DNA of 64,000 bases from Brachypodium distachyon. Taxonomy: Eukaryota; Streptophyta; Magnoliopsida; Poales; Poaceae. Shown here in pieces: positions 1-13,446 of the stretch. A model generated the notes under the pieces. It worked only from the letters and a program-made list of their open reading frames with translations. It searched no databases and had not been told where the DNA came from. The stretch's first letter is position 1; every line of letters starts with the position of its first letter. The translations under genes and the position numbers were made by a program. The stretch spans positions 25,782,501 through 25,846,500 of the forward strand of contig NC_016132.3 in assembly GCF_000005505.3 (NCBI RefSeq), written 5' to 3'.

Positions 1-3000
1 AAGTCAGATGTTTTTTAGTTAGAGATCAGTGTACATGTCGCCATCGATCGGATCTTAATTCCACGATAGCAGATGGGAGATGAGAGAATGAGGATAACCC
101 TCAGATCTTAATCCAACGGCTCTGAAACATGGACTGAGAATGGATACCCATTTCTTAAAACCAGACAACTTAGAAATAGCCAAACCCAATTTAATAAAAC
201 AATATTGGACAGCTTCCTACAGGCTAAAAATTATAATCTATCTAGTTTTTCTTGACATCATAATCTATCTATTTTTTTTAGAATCACTTGTAACTTTATT
301 CAATAACGAAAACCATTACAAGTGTAGTGCTTCGGATCATAGACACAAGAAATTACAAAGTAATCCATATAGCTAAGAATTACGATGAAATGTCTCGAAA
401 ACATATTTCGTGGTACCAATCTTTGCAACACGAAGTACTATCTGGGCTTCAACAAAAAATACCGCGATTAGATTGGAGTGGTAACATCACCACTCGTACC
501 CTTGCACGATCTTGACTACCTTCAAAGGTTTCAGAAAGCCCCTTGAGTCACCCATCTAAAAAGAGAAGTCATGAGCGTTGAACGTACTTGGGCAGGGGAT
601 TATCCCCTAAAAGTGCAGGTCGTCGAATCACATGAACTTCATCAGAACGCCAGAGAAGAACTCCAAAGTGACAGAAGATCAAACCAATAAAAGCATCATG
701 ACACACTAGAAAAAAAACTCATAAAATCCATATGAACGGATTTGCGAGTACATAAACTCAAAATCCGCAAGATCGGACCCATTGAATCTGCGCGAGTAAA
801 ACTCTCTGGCCCCGTGACGCTGTCCAATAAGACACCACCACAGCAGAGTAAGAGACAGAGTACATTTATTCTTGACGGCATCGCGCTCTTCGCCATAGCG
901 TTGCCGATGAAGACCACAAGACTAATAATTCTAATTAAAAATTAGATACATCTGGTAGAAACCGAAGTTTCCCCACCTCACAATGCCAAGATGGAGGCAG
1001 GAGGTGAGGGAAACCGGACGAAGACGAGCTTTGGATCAAACCCTAATTTTTTCGTTGTTGTCCGGCGGCGGCGAGAAAGTTTCTGTCTCGTAGACTGTGA
1101 ATTCACGACAGCATAATCGATCTATCTAGTTTGGGGAACCGAGGGAGCACTATGCTAGGCTTTCTTTTTTGAGGGAAGAGCAGTATGCTGGGCTAGTATG
1201 CTTTGTTTCTACGCCAATTAGCGCATCGTCGAAACAAAAAGCACAGCCCTATCTTCCACGCTTTCGGTCAAAGGCGAAGCTATAAAATCGTCGAATCACG
1301 ACGTGTGAGGCGCGGAGCAAAGCCCAGTTCGTGCTTCCGTACCTCGCATATAGCCGCCGTACGTGGCCAGACCACAACTTCATCCCGCCCGCCTCCACTG
1401 TGCGCGCGTGACATGCCACTGGATGGGTGTGACGACCTACGGAGGAATCAGCACTGTGGAGTATATTTGGTGCCATCCACGTAGCATGAGCGGAAACTTC
1501 ACTGCTGCTTCTCAGGTTGTTGCAGAATATAGATCGCGACGGTGACGATGGATAAGTCATATCTCGATCATTCATTTGTCAATTGAACGGCGCACACCCA
1601 CTTGACCTTGACGATCGAACCGCTCGGAACATTCTAGAAACGTACGCAAATGAAGAGAAAACGATTAGAGAGCTAGGGACCCAACACAAAACAAAAACGT
1701 GGCTCTTCTTCCACCGATCAAATAACACGTGCCCGCGGAGAAGGGACTCCACGTTTGCTTTTGACTGGTCGGCTCTTGCTTGCTTGTCGTGACACGGTGA
1801 CAGTGATAAGGGCGAAATGATTAGCCACTGCCACAAAGTGGTCGGCGTAGATACTTTTCGGAAGGAGCCAAAACCACTCTTCGTACGCCAAAGGAAAGAA
1901 TCAATGCTTCCCCATGCACGACGCGCATACTTGGCTGATTTGGATGCGAATGCGATGAGCTTTCGGCCCGAGTAGCTCGCAGCCGGCAAGTTTGCATATG
2001 CTAGCTGCGTACTTCGCCTGATTAACTGCCTGCCAGGCACCAGGCTATAATGCTCAACAAGGTCACTCGTGTCGTCATGCTACGCTCAACGCATTTTCGA
2101 AAGAAAAAGAAGAAGAAAAAAGGGAAGAGAGAGGCGCTAGGCTCAACGGCAAGTCTCGGCGAGTTTCCTTGTTCCCACCCGATCGGTCGATCGATCAACA
2201 CGCCATTTGTGAATCAGTGATAGACATTGCAGCCTCTTTGTTCGCAGCTCGCTACGGCTGTGGGACGGGACACCACTCAGCTCCTTTCCGTCGTCCCACC
2301 CCAGGTTTGGCCGGCCGGCCGCATCTGACGCAACAAAACGATGCCGGAACCACCGGCCGAACTCCGGCCACATGGGCTCGATCCGACCCAATCCTGCCGC
2401 ATGTACGGGCTCCACGTCGAGGGCGGACCGTGACGCGGCAGCTATCCAGTTGCCCACGTCGCTAGCCTAGCGGGTAGCGCACGGCAAAAAAAAACCGCAA
2501 CAGAAGGATTGCTCCCTCGCCTGCCGCGGGTTCGCCCACGGACGGACCGAGGGTCGGTCGCGATCCCGGCCAGTTTGGACGCGTGCGAGTACGTACAGGC
2601 CGATTTCTCACCACTCGGTAAAAAAAAGTCGTCGCGGCGCCGCCCGTGACAAACGAGTCTTCTTCCTTTTGGCTTGCATAACACACACACGCGTGATACA
2701 TGGCGGGTAAGTAAAAACAAAAACAAATGGATCCCGATAGGTGCAACGCGGTTCGCCGCAAAGTTTTATCCACCCCCGGCCGCAAAAACGGGGGGCGCTC
2801 GCCTGCCTTGCATGGCAGCTCTATCCGTCGGAGAAGACGCGCAAAACCGTCAAACGGATCGGAAACCGTCCGCGCGGCTCCGAAAAGCTGGGGTCATCGC
2901 TGAAGGCTCCAGACCCCGCTGGCCCCCAGCTGTCATACTTCCACGCGCCGAATTTCCTTTCCCAACGGCAGCAACGACCTCAAAACGCGTCGTCCATTCC

Positions 3001-3018
3001 CTATTTCCCTCCCCCGCC
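1..3018. other. Intergenic, no gene recognised
   Basis: No reading frame here resembles a known protein, and the short frames on both strands look like chance. About 2100-2135 is a purine-rich AAG/GA tract. About 2450-3018 becomes GC-rich and forms the distal promoter of the calmodulin-like gene. About 700-1040 could be part of a dispersed repeat, but no ends were found. Confidence 0.5.
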
Positions 3019-3024
3019 TATATA
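3019..3024 (+). promoter_or_regulatory. TATA box of the calmodulin-like gene
   Basis: CTATATAG lies in C-rich sequence about 150 bp upstream of the ATG at 3170. A transcription start near 3050 and a 5' UTR of roughly 120 bp would be normal for this kind of gene. The position is inferred from sequence only. Confidence 0.6.
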
Positions 3025-3169
3025 GCTCCCCCGCGAGGTGCTCTCAACACAGATATTCCAAAATCCTCATACCACAGAGCTAAATAACCAATCAAAAACT
3101 TCTCCGATCAACAACACAAGTTAGAGATCCTCTTTTCTCCTTGGCAGAGAGATCCATCCAATCCAATCC

Positions 3170-3745
3170 ATGGGCAAGATGCGGTCGCTCTTCTCCCGCA
3201 GCGGCAGCAGCCGCCGCTCCTCCTCCTCCTCCAAGTCCCCCCCGTCGTCCACCCGCGGGGCGGAATCCCCGGCCCGTGCTGCGACCGCCCCGCCCCCGCG
3301 ACCCGAGGACGAGATGGAGCGCGTGTTCCGCAAGTTCGACGCCAACGGCGACGGGCGGATCTCGCGGTCGGAGCTGGCGGCGCTGTTCGAGAGCGTGGGC
3401 CACGCGGCCACGGACGACGAGGTGGCGCGCATGATGGAGGAGGCCGACGCGGACGGCGACGGCTACATCAGCCTCGCCGAGTTCGCCGCCATCAACGCCG
3501 CGCCCGACGCCGCCGTCGAGGAGGACCTCAGGCACGCCTTCCGGGTCTTCGACGCCGACGGCAACGGCGCCATATCCCCCGCCGAGCTCGCGCGCGTGCT
3601 GCGCGGGCTCGGGGAGGCCGCCACCGTCGCGCAGTGCCGCCGCATGATCGAGGGCGTCGACCGCAACGGCGACGGGCTCGTCTCCTTCGACGAGTTCAAG
3701 CTCATGATGGCCGGCGGCGGCGGCTTCGGCAAGATCGGCGCTTAG
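3170..3745 (+). CDS. CML: Calmodulin-like protein (CML), four EF-hands
   Basis: This intronless gene encodes 191 residues and is a probable Ca2+ sensor that relays calcium signals to target proteins. Four canonical 12-residue EF-hand loops are visible at about 57-68 (DANGDGRISRSE), 93-104 (DADGDGYISLAE), 128-139 (DADGNGAISPAE) and 164-175 (DRNGDGLVSFDE). Each starts with Asp and ends with Glu, so all four should bind Ca2+. Residues 1-45 are a Ser/Pro/Arg-rich, probably disordered extension absent from calmodulin. No N-myristoylation signal is convincing: MGKM starts with Gly2, but the following context is poor. The start is the first ATG in the frame and follows a TATA-type promoter. GC content is very high, as in many grass single-exon genes. 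The exact CML number cannot be assigned without a phylogeny. Confidence 0.93.
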   Translation: MGKMRSLFSRSGSSRRSSSSSKSPPSSTRGAESPARAATAPPPRPEDEMERVFRKFDANGDGRISRSELAALFESVGHAATDDEVARMMEEADADGDGYISLAEFAAINAAPDAAVEEDLRHAFRVFDADGNGAISPAELARVLRGLGEAATVAQCRRMIEGVDRNGDGLVSFDEFKLMMAGGGGFGKIGA

Positions 3746-4439
3746 ATAGAGCCGGTTCGCTTAATTTGGCTCTCCAGTCCCCTTCATTCTTTTGGTTGTA
3801 AATACCCACGAAATATACTGCTGTGGTAGCTAGTTGCGAGTCGCACCCGACATTATCGGTGATTTTGTATAGATCGGAATTGTTGGATCCAGACTGAACA
3901 AAATGCTTCAATTCCGACTTTCTATGTTTCTTTTCTCAGTGTACATCGAACCTATGCACAATTATAATGACCGAATGCTTGCTAAATTATAGGACGTACG
4001 GTTTTATGTCTAATTACAACAACGGCATTACTTTTGGAAGTGGTAGAGTGAGAGCAAGCTTCATGTGAAGTTAATTTTTTCGACTGATGCGAGCCCGTAG
4101 CCGTGACGCTTTGACAACAGAGACAGGCGCCTATGGCCTCAGCAGTTGTTTTCATGAAAACAATCATTCAGCCTGAATACAGTTGACAGCAAAACCTGTT
4201 GGTGTAACCCAAACTTGCAACATCTCGCCATCAAACTTGAAAATGTGCCCCGTTGAATGAAAGCTATTAATTCTGAAAACAATGACACCACACCAGCTCA
4301 ACCTAAATCCCATGTTTTATACGCTGGTATCTCACTGGTGAGTGAGCAGCGACGACATACGTACTGGCCAACAAAACTTTTTACTGAGCAATGCTGAGAC
4401 AGACACACAAGGTTACACTTCTTCCACAATTAATTAATA
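3746..4439. other. 3' flank of CML and intergenic
   Basis: AT-rich 3' UTR and spacer follow the CML stop. No coding signal or repeat terminus was seen. Confidence 0.4.
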
Positions 4440-4702
4440 CTAGCAGGTGTGTCCCCGCGTTGCTACGGGTCAACAAAATTATAAACTATTTTATTTTATT
4501 TTTCTGTGTAGGAAGCTCATGGCGCCGTCGAGGTCGGCATGCGGGCGTGGTGGCGTCGGTTGTTAGACGGAGGAGGATAAATCGTAAATAAGATGGGAGA
4601 GAAAAAAAATAACGAACAGTAGTAAATTAGTTGTAATTTTAACGAAATTGACCTACGACACCCAACCATCACCACCAACTTCAATTTAATATATAGTATG
4701 GA
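4440..4702 (-). mobile_element. Mini-Helitron, non-autonomous
   Basis: Read on the minus strand, the element starts TCCATACTATATATTAAA at about 4702. It ends with a hairpin (CCCGTAGCAACGCGGG, about 4453-4469) followed by CACACCTGCTAG at 4440 and then T. This is the usual grass Helitron layout: a TC-type start, a hairpin, a CTRR end, and no TSD or TIR. At 263 bp it is too short to encode RepHel. Its 5' end matches that of the larger Helitron at 60838, which continues with a similar TTGG(T/A)GATGATGG stretch. Confidence 0.7.
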
Positions 4703-5681
4703 GTAATAAACTACATGGCTCAATCTTGTCAAAAAAAAAACTTGAAATAAACAGCCAGTCACAGCCACGGTAAGTTCTGATCACAGCAACAAGTCTGTAG
4801 GGTGACGCGTTGACACTGATATACCAGCAACAAATTGATGGATACCAACAATACTTAGTACTACCATGATCCCCCAGGTCGATCTGTAGAACATGCAGAT
4901 GTGGCTAGGAGGATTTCAGATCACGCGTCAGGACAGATAACCCACGACCTCCCCCCATCTTCAGTGAGACCATCCGGGCGCCGGGACAGATAACCCACGA
5001 GCTAAGCTCCTCATCTTCAGTGACAATCCGGTTGATTAGAACATGCCATCCACTCTCCAGCGACAAGAAGATCGCTCATGAGAGGAACTTGACTGGAAAT
5101 CATAGCAAAGAATATATTGGAACCACCCGCGAAATTTACATGACATTATGGCTAGTACTATTCCTGTGCCTTTGCAATTGCACTATACTTGCTCTAGTTA
5201 TGACTTTCCGGTCACAGTTTAGGTGGGTATAGAAACTTAGAAAGTTTGCAGGGAGTCAAGATGGTACCTTCGGTCCTTTATTACTCAGCCTAGTCCCCCA
5301 GATCAAGTAACAATTCCTACCTAACACAGGCAGAAGAGTTTTCCTTCTCAGTTTTTTTGGCAATCTGAGTCTGAAAGATCTACAGGAGAGTTTGGTATCT
5401 TACCAAAGAAATTGGTGTGACATTTGCTTAGCTGATGTAGTAGCTTTGTGCTGTTTCTGTTCATTTGGCTTGCTGCTTAGAATGGGACTTCTTTTGTCAA
5501 TTCATTCGGCAGACTTCTCAGTCGGCTAACCAAACCAAACCTTTCAGATAACTAGCCAAGAAAGATGTCCGTTAGAGTTTGGTTCGTGCCAAGGATCAGT
5601 GCAAAGTTAGGTGCCTGCGCTCTGCTGGGGCCTGGGGTGCTGCGATCTGAACCTAAAAGTGGCCAACTTGTCGGCCACGAA
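4703..5681. other. Intergenic with a short direct repeat
   Basis: The 17-mer GGACAGATAACCCACGA occurs at 4931 and again at 4984, each time followed by CATCTTCAGTGA. This indicates a small (~53 bp) tandem duplication. Nothing else was recognised. Confidence 0.5.
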
Positions 5682-5927
5682 GGGTGTGTTTAGTTTGTGC
5701 CACATCTAGTCCTACCCCAAATATGGGTAAGAATTGGCTTGTTAATTTTTAGGCCAACAATTTGCCAACTCTCACTTTGCCAACTATTTGGCAAAAATAT
5801 GTGAGTGAGAAGTAGTACTCCACATTGGCAACCAAAATTTTGTCAACAAACCAAATAAGAACAAAAAAAAATCTTTGGTTACCAATTATTTGGCATGGCT
5901 AGTGTTGGCTCCCAACCAAACACACCC
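5682..5927. mobile_element. MITE with GGGTGTGTTT termini
   Basis: A 246-bp AT-rich element with imperfect terminal inverted repeats: GGGTGTGTTTAGTTTG at the left, and the complement of CCAACCAAACACACCC at the right. Both flanks carry GAA (5679-5681 and 5928-5930), a possible 3-bp target-site duplication. It has no coding capacity. The superfamily is uncertain. Confidence 0.65.
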
Positions 5928-7321
5928 GAAATTACCGTGCCTTGCCTTGAGCAGTGGAGTTCTCAAGTCAAACCGCAAGCAAAACTAAAGTATCACCAAG
6001 TTTTTCATCCTTCGTGCGAAAAAATGATCAAAAAGAGATTCAAGTGGATTGTAAAAAATCCACGGTTTTCGTTTTGGAACTGAGACCCAAGAAAAAATCA
6101 TCGTGTTTTTCCTCTTCACCCTTCTCTTTGAATCAAACAGATGAACCAAAAGAAAAAAATCCTACAAATAAACAGACTCTTAGTGGCATGAAAAATAAAA
6201 AATGAGAGTACCAAAGCTTAAAATTTTATAGAAAAAGGTTTGAGTTTTGCTGATCCGTTTAGAGCTCTAACCCGCCAAACACCATCAGGTTAGATGGAGT
6301 TAAATTAATTAAAAGATGGAGTTAAATTAATTAAATCAACGTAGGAGCAAACTAACCCATAAAAAAGTGAAACGATTTAACCCTGCACAACTAACTTTTA
6401 TAATTTGTTTTATTACTACAAACCCCACTGTTACGCCAAACAATAGTTTAGGTAAGGGAGTGTCTATTTTTCAACCATAACCGTCCGATTAAGATTTTTC
6501 ATCATTTGTACTTGTATGAATTTCGTACGAATCTCGGTGATTGGATCGGACGGTTGTTCGTATCGACTTAGAAGTAGTTATTTCTCAGTCGAGTTAGAAA
6601 TAAAAAAACCTTTTAGATAAACCGAATTAGTCCTCAAACTTAAAACCATGCTTAAGCTAACCCAACCAGATATATTTATCAGGGTCAATTTAATATTTAG
6701 TCTACGTCGTTACCGAGAGGAGAGATACTAATCAAATAAAGTAAAAACCAGCGGCCTTTTCACCTTATATCTGTAGTTTATTATGATTGATCAGATAAAA
6801 GCATTGTGCTAAGTAACAACTCATCCCCTAATAGCAAATTTAGCTGCTTCTGAGACGTTGGTATCCGTATATCGAAAAATTCTCCAAGGAGAAACTATGT
6901 TTTCTTTCTTCTTTTCTTTTGGCATCCACATCATTAATATAGTGACATGTTATGTTTTAGTAACGACTATCTCACTTTGTTAAAAATTAGTGATTAGAGC
7001 TGACTTGACTATGGAATATACTCATTCTTAAGCACAACCTTTCTCGATGCCATGTGACGATGAAATGCGGAAGCTCGAATTTATGATTATTTAAAAAAAA
7101 ACTCAATTTTATGTGTGTAAAATCAGTTTTGTAATGAGATGCAGCCAGTATGCCCATTAAATTCATTAGATTTGGTCGAAAAGGGTATGAGTAGGTATTT
7201 TCATGAAATTAGGCGATTTCTCCCAACTTTGCAAGCCTAAAACTGATGACTAGTCAGTAGTGAGCCCTCCGGATCTGTCCCCTCCCCAGATCCACTGCCC
7301 GCCACGGCGCCGGCCACCGCC
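5928..7321. other. Intergenic, COG5 upstream region
   Basis: AT-rich sequence with a tandemly repeated 22-bp motif, AGATGGAGTTAAATTAATTAAA, near 6293-6337. An inverted pair, AACCGTCCGAT / ATCGGACGGTT, lies at about 6478-6556 and could be a small foldback repeat. No TATA box is obvious near the COG5 start. Confidence 0.45.
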
Positions 7322-10300
7322 ATGGCCGCCCCAGCCACGCCGCACCTACTCCTCTCGCCGACCTCCAAGGACCTCATCACCGGCTCCTCCTTCGCCTCGC
7401 CTCCCTCCCCCACCTCCACCGACCCAGCCTCCCCGCTCGACGCCTTCGCCTCCGATCCCGTCCTCTCCACCTTCCTCTCCCCGTCCTTCTCCCCCGCCGA
7501 CTTCTCCTCCGCCGCGCTCTCCTCTGGCCTCGCCGCCTCCCGCGCCGAGCAGCTCCAGGACGCCATCCGACTCCTCCGCCGCCACCTCCGCGCCGAGGTG
7601 CTGCGCCGCCACCCGCTCCTCCTCTCTCACCTCCTCTCCCTCCGCTCCGCCTCCGCCTCCCTGTCCAGTCTCCCCTCCAATCTCCGCCTCCTCTTCTCCC
7701 ACCTCTCCCTGCTCTCATCTCACCTCTCCGCGCCGCGCTCCCACCTCGCCCTTTCCTCCTCATCCCTCTCCAGCCTTCTCGCCACCGCCGACCTCCTCCT
7801 CCACTCCCACCGCCTCGTCCGCCTCTCCTCACGCCTCCTCTCCTCCTCCCCTGCCCCCGACCTCGCCCGCCAGGCTGAGCTGCACCGCGAGATCCGCCTC
7901 CTCTACGAGGAGAAGAACCTCTCAGGCATCAATGCCGTTGACGAGGAGATGCGCAAGGTTGATGCGGCCGCCTCCAAGCTCCGATCGGAGGCCAGTGCCG
8001 TCATCGACCGTGGCATCGCTGAGTCCAACCAGAACGACGTCTGGTGCGGCCTGCAGGTGTACTACAATCTTGGAGAACTGAAACCAGCAGTTGAGGGGCT
8101 CGTGGGAAAGTGCAAGGCAGCAGGGGCCAAGAGCGTGGCTGTGGCACTGGACATGAAGGCCATATCAATGGCTGGTGGTGGAGGTGGTCCTGGAGGCGTG
8201 CAGAGAAGTGGCACTCCACAGCTTGGTGGCAGTAAGAGGGCGGCAGATGCACTCTGGGAAAGGATGAGGCAGTGCATGGAGGAGCTGCATCGGGCAGTTA
8301 ACGCTGCATGGCAGCTACAAACTGTGCTCACCAAGAAGCGTGTGCCGTTCACGCAAATGCTGTTCCTTGAGGAGGTTTGGCAGGTCAGATGATCGTTCAA
8401 TTTAAATTACAACGGTTTGAAATTAGTGGAAATGATAATTTAGAACTTAAGATGTATTGAAGTTGGTGAAAATGTTGAAAGTACTATGATCTTCATTTGG
8501 GAATTGTGAGATACAGGGGCAGTCAAAGAAATACAAAATGATATTTTAGGCGTACAAAAAAATGAATATACCATTACATGTTTTGGCTTAATTGATTTTT
8601 TTGATTTTATGTTAACTAGACTTTAGTTTATGCGGTATATCAAAGTGTTCATGGAAACTGATGATACTAGTATTGTCTAGTAGTTTCCACTAGAGCTAAG
8701 AGCTAGTGTACGCCTTGGATCAGTTATAATATGTCAGTTAGGTGATTATATGAACTATCTTTTTTCATCATTCCAGTGTTGAAATAAATGGATAGTTTTT
8801 TCTGGTTTCAATAATCATGATTTCTATCCTTCAGAGTTGAAATGAGACGCTCCATATTTTATCTGCTATCAGATTTTAAACTTACGCATCTTGTTTGCTT
8901 AACATTTTTTTACACCTCCAGCAATAGTTTGATGCTTTGATCTATTTGATATCTTCGCCTTTTCACGTTGTTCCCAAAGTATGGCATTAGCATGCACATC
9001 TTAAGACTCAATCCCTTGCTTGCTGCTTCTTAAATAATTATTTGTTCTGTTCACTTGAATTTTTACTTACAAAAGTTCTTTTGCAGGAGGGTGAACCTCT
9101 GTTGACAGAGAGAGTATGGGATGCAATTGTTAAGGCCTTTGCCAGTCAGCTAAAATCTGTCTTTACAGCCTCAAGCTTTGTCAAGGAAATATTTACTCTT
9201 GGATATCCAAGACTGTTCTCAATGATTGAGAACCTTCTTGAGAGAATTTCAAGAGATACCGATGTAAAGGGTACCCTTCCAGCGCTTACCCCCGAAGGAA
9301 AAGATCACATGGTTGCAACCGTCGAGATATTCCAGACTGCCTTTTTGGCTCTCAGCCAGAGTCGTCTCTCTGATTATATCAATAACATATTTCCTATGTC
9401 AAACCGTGGAAGCATACCTTCAAAAGATCAAATATCAAGGCTAATATCTCGCATCCAAGAGGAAATTGAAGTTGTCAGAACTCATGGGCATTTACTGCTG
9501 CTTGTTCTACGTGAAATTGGAAAGATCTTGCTTCTTTTAGCACAAAGAGCTGAATATCAGGTACACTATTTTCTACCAAGTTATTTGTTTTAATTTTTCA
9601 TATAGTTTCTAGTTTTGCAGTTTGTCCGTCAACTTTTTAACAAATGTTGCTACTGCGGGCTGCATTTGTTACAGTTTTCCGATAACGTGATTGAGAAACT
9701 TGTCTATGCTTCTTTTTGCTATCATTTTCTTTGTTCCTGTCAGGAACTGTTGCACATTGTTGAATATCTGAAAATAACTGATAAATGACTGATACAACAC
9801 TAGTATAATAGTGTCGAAGGGCTTGAGCCTTTGAGCTTCAGCTTTAAAGATGCTTTGATATTAATCCCTCCAAATAGGTAGAGGCATGATCCGTCGACTT
9901 CTTGCCATAATATGCTCGGTGCATGTCCGGGAAGCAGAAAATCAGTGCTGTCTACTTAGATGGCTACAGTTGTGTCTGCTAGCTCCTTGTCTTGAATGAG
10001 ATGATTATTCACTATTCTGTCTTTTGTCAGAACCTAATCAGTCACCTCCTAAAATTTTATACGACTTTCAGGGTGCTTGTGTTTTTCTCATCTTTTGGAC
10101 TTCAAAATTCATGCTCACCCTAGTTATAAAGATCAAGCTTATCTATTGAGACCAATAAATTTCATGCAGACTGTTAGTCATCCCTGGGGTTGTGGCAGCA
10201 GTTGGCCACTTCCAGAAAATAAGTGCTTTCATGTTAGTTTAACCTTTTTGGTTCTGTTGCATATCCAATTGAAAGTAATAGAGGTAAATAGAGTATGTCA

Positions 10301-11636
10301 AACAAGATAAATCATGAGAAAAATACTGTTCTGTTGCACACTGCTGCATTTATCCCGTCTTCATGTTCTAAGTTTCAGTGGCAACTTGAGCTGATCTTTG
10401 AACATGGAGCGTTCCGATTCAGTAGTTTCAGCTGTCCTACAGTTGTTTTCCTACAGAAAAGGGCATGCATCATCCGAGCGTGTGATTGTGATGGTTATAT
10501 CTGTTGGTGTTGTGACATCACAGTTTTGTTTTTCATTCTTCTTTTCGTTAGTTTTACTGACTTACAATTTTACATCCATTTGATAATAACCCCGTTCTAT
10601 TTCTTTGCTGTGCTTGCTTGTATGTGTACATACCTTTTTTGCAGTGCCCATCTAACATATGTCGGTGTCTTGGTTGCTTTAATTATTGTGTATTTACTGA
10701 CATATTTTGCTTCAAGTGTAGATTTCTACTGGTCCTGAAGCCCGCCAAGTTACTGGCACAGTGACGCCAGCTCAATTAAAAAACTTTGCTCTGTGCCTAC
10801 ACCTCCATGAGGTTCACACGCGCATTTCAAGTATCTTATCAACACTCCCAAATGTTGCTTCTGAAGTCCTTTCCCCATCTCTCGGGGTCATATATGGCGT
10901 CTCTTGTGATTCGGTTACCTCACTATTCCAAGCTATGCTTGACCGTCTCGAATCATGTATCCTGCAAATGCACGAGCAGGACTTTGGAGCTCACGGAATG
11001 GATGGAGCGATGGATAATAATGCATCGGCTTACATGGAGGAGCTTCAGAAGTGTGCTATCCACTTCCGCAGCGAGTTCTTGTCAAAGCTTCTGCCATCAT
11101 CAGCCTCTCGTTCAGAGACCATATGTACCATAATGGTCAGAAGGATGGCTTCAAGGGTCCTCATATTCTTCATTAGGCATGCTTCTCTTGTTAGGCCACT
11201 CTCTGAAGCAGGGAAGTTGAGAATGGCTAGGGATATGGCCGAGCTGGAGCTAGCGGTTGGTCAGAATCTGTTTCCAGTGGAGCAGCTGGGCGCGCCATAT
11301 CGTGCATTGCGTGCATTCCGCCCTGTCCTATTCCTGGAGATATCTCAGCTTGAGAAGTCTCCACTCCTGAAGGACTTGCCACCCAGTGTGATCCTCCACC
11401 ACCTATACTCTCGAGGGCCTGATGAGCTACAGTCGCCTTTACAACGAAACAAGCTCACCCCGCTGCAGTACTCTCTGTGGCTTGATTCGCAAGGTGAGGA
11501 TCAGATCTGGAAGGGTGTGAAGGCAACCCTGGACGACTATGAGATGAAGGCAAGGTCTCGTGGAGACAAGGAGTTCAGTGCAGTGTACCCTCTCATGCGT
11601 CAGATTGGATCTGCGTTGTCACAGGCCACGCTCTAA
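7322..11636 (+). CDS. COG5: Conserved oligomeric Golgi complex subunit 5 (COG5)
   Basis: The protein is a subunit of lobe B of the COG tethering complex, which captures vesicles for retrograde traffic within the Golgi. Three exons are supported by GT-AG sites and continuous frame: 7322-8383, 9087-9560 and 10722-11636. They encode about 816 residues, close to the usual length for plant COG5. The N-terminus is Ala/Ser/Pro-rich and then matches the COG5 family through segments such as LFSHLSLLSSHLSAP, AELHREIRLLYEEKNLSGIN and VWCGLQVYYNLGELKPAVEG. The body is mostly alpha-helical, as expected for a tether, with no membrane span. Exon 1 has very high GC and a shadow of long antisense frames, while exons 2 and 3 are AT-rich, a common gradient in grass genes. 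Start: the ATG in a CCGCCATGG context. Intron 2 (1.16 kb) carries no recognised insertion. Confidence 0.93.
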
Positions 11637-13446
11637 CATGTGCAGTTCAGCTGGGCATCACATATGTTTGTATCACCATCCTGTAGGCATTGATTCGGTA
11701 AGAGATCGCTTGAGCCTCGGCATAGATTTTATACTGATGAAATAGCATTTGTATTTCTTTGCAAGCACAAAAATGTTGGAAGTACAGAGTATCTTGTGTG
11801 TCTGGTTGCTATTGTCATGTCCTAAATTCTGATTGTTTGATCATTGTACATCACTGGACAACAACACTGAGGATATGTATGTGAACCTCACCTGCGAACC
11901 TCATCAAGTGTGTTATGGTATTTAAGGTGGTTCTACTCCAAACTAAACTAGAGTTCTTATTTGTTATGTTGGTGAAGCTTTCCAAGATGTTTCATCTGAG
12001 ATGATGGATATGCATCTTTTGTTTGTGAGAAGGTCCGGGTGTGATTGATATAATGCATGTGAAGGAAATTGATTTAGGCTCAATTTGCGATTGTTGAGCG
12101 GTGCAATGTTCAACTTATTGTATCTGTTGTGAGAAAATGCACACAAAATCAGACAAAAGTTGGTCACTCTGACAATAAATTAACAAAAACGCAAATGAGA
12201 TAATGAGAATTCAGCATAATGCCAAAAGCAACCTTATTTTAGAACCATGTGCAATGCAGGGATGTTTATGTTACTGCGTAAAATGATAGGTTCCAAAAGA
12301 CCCTAAAGGGTACTGAATTGTTGGAGACTTTTGGATCGTACGAATTGGGGAACAAAGACTAAGAAAGTAACATGAATAATTTATCACATGATATATATTC
12401 TTACATAATCTCAAAGCATGGGAATTTTAGAAGTGATTTCCTATATAACCGAGTCCACAAGAAATGAATTGAATAGAAAGTTGAGAATTTCAAACAGAAG
12501 AGACTTTTGTTCATTTTCACAATAGCTTTATGTTGAAATTTGAATCCTTCCTCACCTCAAACAAAAGCAGTCAAAAGAGTACTCCCTTTGATCCATATTA
12601 ATTGTCGAAATATGTATCTACACGTCTTTTAGACATAAAACATCCATATTTGGGCAAATTTGAGACAATTAATATGTATCGGAGTGAGTACTAATATGAA
12701 ACCTTCTCCAGTTATTTTTTTGCACCTGTTTGGGGCCTCTTTGATTTTCTGGATTCTCAAAATGTAGGAATAGAAGAAATGCAGGATCAAAGCGTCATGC
12801 CATCTTGAGTACTACAGAATTCAAATGAATTTTTAATCTAGTGCAAGTAAGTCCTAAAGGAACATACATGAAAAAAATATTAGAGGATCAGAATCCTTCA
12901 AAAATTCTTTGAACCAAAGAGACCCTCACAAACATGTCTGGCGATATCAGAAGAGGAATAAGAATTTAGATGAAGGAGATTGTAGCGGATTAGACATAGG
13001 AAAATGATTTTTACTTTTTAATATCAAACCTTATTTGGTATGAGATGAGAAATAAACGTGGGAATTAACGAGTAAAGTTTATTCTGATATTTGATTGAGG
13101 AGAGTTCATGGGAAATTATCTTAGTGAGGATAACATAAGTTATGACGAATGGACGGTATCGAGGATTATCTCATTAGTCCTACCTTTCTTACGTTGTTAA
13201 AATGGTGTGAGTTGGTCTATCAACTCAGATGCCCAATCATTTTTAAACTTCAATCTCTAGCTTCTCATTCTCTTTCTAATACTGTCTAACCAAACAAGCT
13301 GTTAAAGGTAATACTAATAAAGTCTGTACTCCAATGGATTTATAATGGGGAAAAAGTGCAGAACGGGAGGAGGAACTCAGACCCCATCTCCAAGCAAGAG
13401 ATCGTCTTAACGCTGGGGAAGGGGGAGTGTGAGTGAGAGCAGCATA
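11637..13446. other. Intergenic between COG5 and PMT
   Basis: AT-rich spacer holding one Stowaway MITE (listed separately). No coding signal was seen. The last ~100 bp are the PMT 5' leader. Confidence 0.5.
12582..12688. mobile_element. Stowaway MITE
   Basis: A 107-bp foldback beginning CTCCCTTTGATCC and ending GTATCGGAGTGAG. It is flanked by TA dinucleotides (12580-12581 and 12689-12690), the Tc1/mariner-type target duplication. The inner arms ATTAATTGTC and GACAATTAAT pair. Confidence 0.85.

Noticed and set aside
7237..7832. Long antisense open frames over COG5 exon 1
   Set aside because: They mirror GC-rich codons of the sense gene, are repetitive in composition and show no domain.
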